NCBI GenBank assembly: GCA_964389805.1
Contig: CAYMFU010000331.1
Span: 1-8,541, forward strand
Origin: JAGTVG01 sp964389805
GTDB taxonomy: Bacteria > Bacteroidota > Bacteroidia > Cytophagales > Cyclobacteriaceae
Direction of reading: 5' to 3'
DNA: 8,541 bases
The translations under genes were made by a program, and so were the position numbers. Positions 1 to 5,127 of this stretch are shown here, piece by piece (position 1 is the stretch's first letter; the number at the start of each line of letters is the position of its first letter). Under the pieces are notes generated by a model. That model made no database searches. It saw nothing but the letters and a program-made list of their open reading frames with translations, and was not told the origin of the DNA.

Positions 1-91
1 TAAGCTTTCAGTGATTTCCCTGCCTCATGTTTTTGATTAAACAAAGCACGTCAATTAATTTATCATCAGATATTTATGAGAAGGGTTAGCC
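1..91. other. Left flank, no gene called
   Basis: This stretch follows the end of the BNR_4 gene. No start, recognisable protein fragment or convincing terminator hairpin was seen; the best inverted repeat is a 4-base TTTG/CAAA arm. A short plus-strand frame ends at a TAA at 38-40 and could be the tail of a gene outside the window, but it is too short to support. Confidence 0.4.
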
Positions 92-1402
92 TTAAAGATT
101 TATTTCTAAAACACGGATCATCGAGGGAGGCATTTCAACCGCTTTTTCTCCTGATCCCTGCCCTACTTTCTGAATAAAAAGATTTAGAACACCTTTATTC
201 TTCCATAATTCCGTATCAAAAGTTGGCTCCCAGCGGTCCAGACCAGTATCAGTCAGAATAGTAGTTTCCCAATTGCTTGCCTTTCCCAGTTCAATTGTTT
301 TCAGGCATGCCTTGTCATTGTATTCCTCGTCCCTGTAGATGACATGTAATTTTGAAATCCCTAGGTTGCTCGTATGTAGTACGACTGGTCTGCTTATGGG
401 TATACTCCGGGTTCCCCCACCACTTAAATCAAAATCTAGCGCTCTATGGTCCACTTTGAGTTGATCCCATTTTTCACCATTATGGTATATGATATAGACA
501 TGCGGAGCAAGGTCACCTTTATTCTGGTAGTATGTTGCTATATAAGGATTACTGTTATCATCTGCAGTCATGGAAGTCTGATTAATCAGATCACTTTTCT
601 GAGGGATCCTCATAGCATATTCCGCATTATTTGCATTTACAGGGATAGTATATGTGTTACCTGTTGAAGTTTGCCAGGTTTTACCACCGTTTGCAGATCT
701 TGCATAACACATATCATGGTTAGTGGCAACATCTCCTGATTCTCTCCATACCCAGGACATATGCAGAACATCGTTCTTATCCAGGTACATCTGCCAATAA
801 GCATTTCTTTCCCCTTCCCCATCGATCAGATTCTTATGTATTTGCTCCCACTTTTTAGTCTTCAGATCATAACGATTCAATACGATATTGCCATTACCCG
901 AAGATCCATCTCGATATACAAATAGCAGATCCCCATTAGACATTTTATAAAATTGGGGATAAGTAACTTTTTTTTCCACTTTCCTGGTCATAGATATCTT
1001 TTCCCCCATTTGTAGAGATCCGGGTGATAAAGACCGGCAATAATTCAGCTTATGTCCATGATGGTCCCAGGACATATGAAGGTAGCCATCTCCATCAACC
1101 ATGATACTGATCATATTATGCGCATCCAGCACATTTCCATCATATTGCGTTTTATGAATATCCCAATGTTCCGCCCCAATTTTTCTCTTTCCCAGGTTTA
1201 CATAGCCTGTACTATCGTAAAAAGCAACGTATTGATAATCATTATGTGTTACTAAAGAATTCTGCCTGAATATCACAGCATTAACTGAAGTTTTTGACCA
1301 TCCATAAGCGACTTCAATCTCCATATTCTTTTGAGCGAAGTGGCCTGACATTAGTCCCACAATAACAGCTATTGAAATCAACCCGAATATATACTTCTTC
1401 AT
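92..1402 (-). CDS. Secreted BNR_4 beta-propeller protein, candidate polysaccharide lyase (PL24/PL25-like)
   Basis: The 436-residue product starts with a clear signal peptide (MKKYIFGLISIAVIVGLMSG, then HFAQ), so it is exported; there is no lipobox. The rest has the pattern of the BNR_4 (PF15892) beta-propeller family. Visible motifs are DAHN at 93-96, DGDGYLHMSWDHHG at 103-116, TYPQF at 147-151, YRDGSSGNGN at 163-172, SWVWRESGDVATNHD at 216-230 and a degenerate Asp-box SANGGKTW at 236-243. Characterised relatives of this fold include ulvan lyases of PL24 and PL25, which use histidine and tyrosine residues in a propeller groove. H95 and H115 lie 20 residues apart and could be the equivalent histidines; that is inference. 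The gene is last in the minus-strand set, 49 bases after the GNAT gene. The ATG at 1402 is chosen because it gives the signal peptide; the frame is open upstream but has no ATG, GTG or TTG. Fold and export are well supported. The substrate is not known and a non-enzymatic glycan-binding role is possible. Confidence 0.82.
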   Translation of the reverse strand: MKKYIFGLISIAVIVGLMSGHFAQKNMEIEVAYGWSKTSVNAVIFRQNSLVTHNDYQYVAFYDSTGYVNLGKRKIGAEHWDIHKTQYDGNVLDAHNMISIMVDGDGYLHMSWDHHGHKLNYCRSLSPGSLQMGEKISMTRKVEKKVTYPQFYKMSNGDLLFVYRDGSSGNGNIVLNRYDLKTKKWEQIHKNLIDGEGERNAYWQMYLDKNDVLHMSWVWRESGDVATNHDMCYARSANGGKTWQTSTGNTYTIPVNANNAEYAMRIPQKSDLINQTSMTADDNSNPYIATYYQNKGDLAPHVYIIYHNGEKWDQLKVDHRALDFDLSGGGTRSIPISRPVVLHTSNLGISKLHVIYRDEEYNDKACLKTIELGKASNWETTILTDTGLDRWEPTFDTELWKNKGVLNLFIQKVGQGSGEKAVEMPPSMIRVLEINL

Positions 1403-1426
1403 AAGATCTTTTTTATTAGCGTAAAT

Positions 1427-1432
1427 CTCCTT
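1427..1432 (-). other. Perfect AAGGAG sequence too far from the BNR_4 start to act as a normal ribosome binding site
   Basis: AAGGAG on the minus strand lies 24 bases before the chosen ATG at 1402, well beyond a normal spacing. The reading frame is open between them, but no ATG, GTG or TTG is correctly spaced; the nearest in-frame codons after it are ATT and TAC. The signal peptide fixes the start at 1402, so this match is probably chance in a phylum that depends little on Shine-Dalgarno pairing. Confidence 0.3.
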
Positions 1433-1451
1433 AATCGATTTGCACCCATCA

Positions 1452-1949
1452 TTAAAAAATATTTGCCCATTCTTCCCAAATTATCTCTCGTCCCGGATAT
1501 GCTACAGATTGAAAAGGCCAGTCTTTCTTTAACCACCCTTTTACTGTATCATAAAGTATGGGTTCTAAGCGTTCCCTGAAAGCACTTTCCCTGACCCAGA
1601 GATATGTCTCCACATCAAAATCCTTCTTATTTGAAGGATAAATGTATACACATCCCAGGCATTGTTCTTCATCCGGATTCATTACGGTATATGCAAAGGA
1701 TGATCTTCGTTGAAACTCTTTCTGATGCCATCCCAGGTCAATAAGGTCCTGTTCAAGGGTCAGGTCTACGGAAGGCCAGTCAGAATCTGGTCCGAAAACA
1801 CCTTTGATTCGATCTATACTGGTCATAACGGCTTCATAATCCTTAACGACATCATTGACTGTGAGCATCCTGATCAGGAAGTGATCATTTTCAAGTACTT
1901 CCGGAATACTGAAGTCAATTGGTACGAAGGGATGATTTTTTGGATTCAT
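1452..1949 (-). CDS. GNAT-fold acetyltransferase-like protein
   Basis: This 165-residue soluble protein has no signal peptide or membrane segment, so it should be cytoplasmic. Its order fits the GNAT fold: beta-1 FLIRMLTVND (24-33), an alpha-helical stretch with VFGPDSDWP (51-59) and LTLEQDLIDLGWHQKEF (63-79), beta-4 LGCVYIYP (98-105), beta-5 ETYLWVR (114-120), then a helix that would follow the acetyl-CoA site. The pattern of 'RML..DV..DY.AVM' followed by 'GVFGPDS.WP' recurs in unassigned GNAT proteins of about this length. The usual pyrophosphate-loop signature (R/Q-x-x-G-x-G/A) is not evident after beta-5, where the sequence is RESAFRERLEP, so catalytic activity is uncertain. It lies 25 bases after the amidase gene and 49 bases before the BNR_4 gene on the same strand, so it is probably co-transcribed. 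No substrate can be named, and a link to amino-sugar metabolism is not shown by the sequence. Confidence 0.72.
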   Translation of the reverse strand: MNPKNHPFVPIDFSIPEVLENDHFLIRMLTVNDVVKDYEAVMTSIDRIKGVFGPDSDWPSVDLTLEQDLIDLGWHQKEFQRRSSFAYTVMNPDEEQCLGCVYIYPSNKKDFDVETYLWVRESAFRERLEPILYDTVKGWLKKDWPFQSVAYPGREIIWEEWANIF

Positions 1950-1953
1950 AAAT

Positions 1954-1958
1954 ACCTC
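1954..1958 (-). promoter_or_regulatory. Shine-Dalgarno-like GAGGT before the GNAT gene
   Basis: GAGGT lies 4 bases before the ATG at 1949 on the minus strand and supports that start. A TGA in the same frame a few codons upstream rules out a longer form. It is the only well-placed purine-rich site among the four minus-strand genes. Confidence 0.45.
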
Positions 1959-1974
1959 ATTATCGTTTCATCAG

Positions 1975-4900
1975 TCATTCGACATCATAATTCATATAAG
2001 ATAAATAATCAATGATACCCTCGTAGATCTTTGTGGCCATTTTCTGCCTGAATTCCGGATCAGCCAACTTCTCTTCATCTTCGGCATGGGTCATAAATGC
2101 CTGTTCTACAAGGATAGTGGGCATTTGCGAAACTCTGATCACCGTATAATTAAAAGATCCTACTACTCCAAACTCAGCCAGACCTAGTTCAAGCAATCGG
2201 TCATAAACATTTTCAGCCAGAGGAGCCCAGAATGGATTGTTATAATAGGTACTTGTGCCTGGTACACGAAGATATCCCCTGCCGATCCCGGCGGCATTCG
2301 CATGAATACTGATCAAAAGATCGGCACCGGAGGCCAGAGCATTTCTTCTTTTATCAAGTAATCCTATTGTCTCATCCGTTGAACGCACCTGAAATACATC
2401 AGCTCCCATTTTTTTACACAGTGCCCCAAATTTGAGGGCAAGATCCAGATTTATATCCTTTTCCAGTAAACCGGACAGACCCACGGCACCTGTACTTTCT
2501 CCCCCATGTCCGGCTTCAACAGCTACTTTCAATCCTGCCAAAGGTTTATCCTTATTCAATTCATACTGGGGTGCGTATTTAATCCTTAGTATAAGCTGTC
2601 GCCCATCTGGCTGCAAATCATAACCCCAGATCCTTGCAGTTTTCAGATTCACATAAACCTGGTAAGTCTCTGGCGTAGTTTGCTGCCATGTAACCTTATC
2701 AACTATTTGTCTTCCTTTACGATGGCTGATCCAGGTACTACTGGTTTTCACGCCGTATAAAGTAATTACAAGACGGTTCTGATCCGGATGGGGATGGATA
2801 GCATATGGAACAGCCTCCGGATAGGGTATACTTACGATGTCTTCTTCTATTCCAGGTCCACATGAAATATTTGTTAGAAAATATGTAGGTGGTAGTGTTT
2901 CCATGGGTAAAACCTCTACCTGATCCTGCCTTACTATGCTGCTTTCAATTTCATTTAATCTGATCCTGTAATGATCTCCCATCCTGCCATTAACCTTCAT
3001 CATAACACCAGGTCCAAGTTCCGACCGAATCGGGCCACCCAGTCGAATGGGTCCCAGGTTATAGGTCAGCCTGGTATTTTCATTAATAACTCTAACAACA
3101 GGATAGTCATCCGGATTTCGTACGGTAACTGTATTCTCCATAGGGAATTTATAAATCCTGTTTTCAACTGAATCAACTTCAGTCTCAAGATTAAGGATAA
3201 ACTGGTATTCCCTATCCTTATCCAGGTTGACTAAATGAATTTCAGCCATGTATTGGCTATGTCCTTCAAAATCCTTTCGGGAACATTTGATCATTTCACC
3301 ACCAGGGAATAATTCTATAAACGCTTCCTGCCCAGGCGATCCCTCGAAAATAATAGTCACTATATCCTCAGACAGCAATTCAAGGGACATGGATGGCATG
3401 ACAGATCTCTGGTCTATCCACAAAGGGAAAACCGGCTTGATCTTATCATCTTTTTTATAGACAAACTCCATTTCATAAAAGACAGACAGGGAATCAGGGG
3501 TATTGACATCTGCTCTTATCCGGTTTGAACCTTCTTTTAGATTGATCTCATTAAAGAATATTCCTGTTTTATATACCTTAGCTGGATCACCATCAATCCA
3601 AGCTGCAGCAGGATATTTTGTTTTAAACAAAAAATGGTAGTTCTCGCTATTCGTAATAATAGATGGCATTCTTCTAAATTCCACCCATGCTCCTTCTCTC
3701 ACTACCCCGCTATCGGGATATATTGTATATCTGTATGGAACCGTCCATCGATCAGTATTCAGAATGGTTTTAAGACCCGCAACCTCAATGTCGATGCTAT
3801 CAAGATGGTTCAATACAAGGCCTATATAGCCTTTCGAATCCATCATCTTTACTTTTGATCCTTTAAATAAATGGATTGCCTGATCCTGGTCTAAGGGATT
3901 AACGAGATGGTCTACTTTCAATCCTGCCACCTCAAAGGGAGAGCTCTTTTTCAGATTTTCTGGTAAGTTTACAGAATCAGTGAATCTATATGGTATTTTG
4001 AATGTTCCCATGATTTTATCCACAGTAATATTAACCAGAATACAAGTTCCGTAGCTTCCCATTTCTTTATTAAATGATATAAGGTCATCCAGAACAGCCT
4101 TGTCATCCTCAGAATAAAAATTCCCGAAACAGGGATATCTACCGTCCAAAGTACTATTGTTATTATCAATCTGATTCCATAATTCCGACAGGTCATCAAC
4201 CAGATTCTCATCATTTAAATCAAAAGAAGGAGTAATAAAATCTATAATATTTCCTTCAAGGCAGCTTAGTATAAAATCATGGTTTTTATTTCCAGGATAA
4301 GTAATAGAATTCACAAGGTATGGTTTTACCAGCATTGTTTCCACTGCGATGTCCTCTATAAGATCCTTCAATCTAATCTCAATAATATTTTTTCCGTTAC
4401 CGGCTGCTGCCTGAATGCCTGATGAATTACTGCTAAGATGTGGCAAATTAGCATTATCATATAATGGAGCCCAGGATGAAAAGTCATAACTGATTCCATC
4501 AATATTATAAGTTTCTATTATCCGTCTGATCTCATCCTTCAGATAAGATTTTAGATATGGAAAAATTTGATTTGACAATAAGATATCTAAAGTAACTTCA
4601 GGATCATCACCTTTTTGTAAATCCCGCATTAAAGGTGCAATGGTTTTATTGGATACTTCTTTTTCGATTAAATAAGCAGCAAAGTCTTCCTGAGGACTCC
4701 CGGTCAGTAAATCAAACAGATTTATTTCGAAATATGCTTTGAGTCCATACTGATGAGATTCAGTGACCAGTGCATCAATTAAAGGATGGATCGAATTCTT
4801 TCCTGCATCCTGCATTGGGTCAGGGACTTCGGTTTCCTGCATTGGACCGGGAATCTCTGTAATCTCACTGAAAGGAATGAAAACCACATTAAAATTAGTT

Positions 4901-5127
4901 TCCGCGGCTTTTGCAAATGCCAGTCTAAAGTTTTTTTCAAGGATTGCCTGATCTGGTGAGCCACTTGAATTAATATCAAAGATCAATCCCCTTAACTCAT
5001 TTGGTACATCCTGGACGGGGATAACTCCTGTTACAGGTGGCTCTTGTTGAACTACTCTGGCCGATTTACATCCTGTAAGAAGTGTAATTAAGAGAAAGGT
5101 AAGTACATAAAATCTATTCAATATCAT
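1975..5127 (-). CDS. Multidomain lipoprotein: degenerate GHL10-like barrel, beta-rich middle, C-terminal N-acetylmuramoyl-L-alanine amidase
   Basis: The C-terminal Amidase_3 domain (about residues 864-1042) cuts the bond between MurNAc and the first stem-peptide alanine. Zinc ligands H874 (in EAGHGG), E889 (in GLLEKDIN) and H942 (in SIHANA) and catalytic E1008 (in VEQAF) are all visible. Residues 1-20 form a lipoprotein signal ending in LLTGC, so the protein should be anchored through Cys20. Residues about 44-380 resemble the GHL10 barrel of the neighbouring protein (ELRG at 44-47, IIETYNIDGISYDF at 203-216, IIDFITP at 294-300) but lack its catalytic-looking motifs. Residues about 400-650 are beta-rich and Ig-like, 660-742 SH3-like and 765-853 AMIN-like; these assignments are by pattern only. 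At 1050 residues it is far longer than a typical amidase of about 250-450. Its ATG overlaps the stop of the upstream NamZ fusion (ATGA), which suggests translational coupling. The amidase call is firm; the N-terminal role is unknown. Confidence 0.93.
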   Translation of the reverse strand: MILNRFYVLTFLLITLLTGCKSARVVQQEPPVTGVIPVQDVPNELRGLIFDINSSGSPDQAILEKNFRLAFAKAAETNFNVVFIPFSEITEIPGPMQETEVPDPMQDAGKNSIHPLIDALVTESHQYGLKAYFEINLFDLLTGSPQEDFAAYLIEKEVSNKTIAPLMRDLQKGDDPEVTLDILLSNQIFPYLKSYLKDEIRRIIETYNIDGISYDFSSWAPLYDNANLPHLSSNSSGIQAAAGNGKNIIEIRLKDLIEDIAVETMLVKPYLVNSITYPGNKNHDFILSCLEGNIIDFITPSFDLNDENLVDDLSELWNQIDNNNSTLDGRYPCFGNFYSEDDKAVLDDLISFNKEMGSYGTCILVNITVDKIMGTFKIPYRFTDSVNLPENLKKSSPFEVAGLKVDHLVNPLDQDQAIHLFKGSKVKMMDSKGYIGLVLNHLDSIDIEVAGLKTILNTDRWTVPYRYTIYPDSGVVREGAWVEFRRMPSIITNSENYHFLFKTKYPAAAWIDGDPAKVYKTGIFFNEINLKEGSNRIRADVNTPDSLSVFYEMEFVYKKDDKIKPVFPLWIDQRSVMPSMSLELLSEDIVTIIFEGSPGQEAFIELFPGGEMIKCSRKDFEGHSQYMAEIHLVNLDKDREYQFILNLETEVDSVENRIYKFPMENTVTVRNPDDYPVVRVINENTRLTYNLGPIRLGGPIRSELGPGVMMKVNGRMGDHYRIRLNEIESSIVRQDQVEVLPMETLPPTYFLTNISCGPGIEEDIVSIPYPEAVPYAIHPHPDQNRLVITLYGVKTSSTWISHRKGRQIVDKVTWQQTTPETYQVYVNLKTARIWGYDLQPDGRQLILRIKYAPQYELNKDKPLAGLKVAVEAGHGGESTGAVGLSGLLEKDINLDLALKFGALCKKMGADVFQVRSTDETIGLLDKRRNALASGADLLISIHANAAGIGRGYLRVPGTSTYYNNPFWAPLAENVYDRLLELGLAEFGVVGSFNYTVIRVSQMPTILVEQAFMTHAEDEEKLADPEFRQKMATKIYEGIIDYLSYMNYDVE
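4807..4860 (-). repeat. Two imperfect 27-base tandem units inside the amidase gene
   Basis: Two adjacent 27-base units (4834-4860 and 4807-4833, in coding order) encode TEIPGPMQE and TEVPDPMQD, residues 90-107. By hand count 19 of 27 bases match, and 6 of 9 residues are identical. The Pro/Glu-rich pair is inserted in the degenerate GHL10-like barrel just after the strand NVVFIPFSEI, where the intact relative carries QVRPQCDALY. It looks like an old in-frame duplication in a surface loop. Confidence 0.75.
5124..5127 (-). promoter_or_regulatory. ATGA stop/start overlap joining the NamZ-fusion and amidase genes
   Basis: The TGA stop of the upstream gene (5126-5124) and the ATG start of the amidase gene (5127-5125) share the bases ATGA on the minus strand. 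No purine-rich ribosome binding site is obvious just upstream. Such overlaps usually mean the downstream gene is translated by reinitiating ribosomes, which would keep the two lipoproteins in fixed proportion. Confidence 0.85.

Noticed and set aside
1403..1451. Possible terminator between the GNAT and BNR_4 genes
   Set aside because: No GC-rich stem followed by a T run is present on the minus strand, so co-transcription of the BNR_4 gene remains the simpler reading.
1710..2015. 101-codon plus-strand open frame across the GNAT gene and the end of the amidase gene
   Set aside because: It is antisense to two supported genes and carries no motif.
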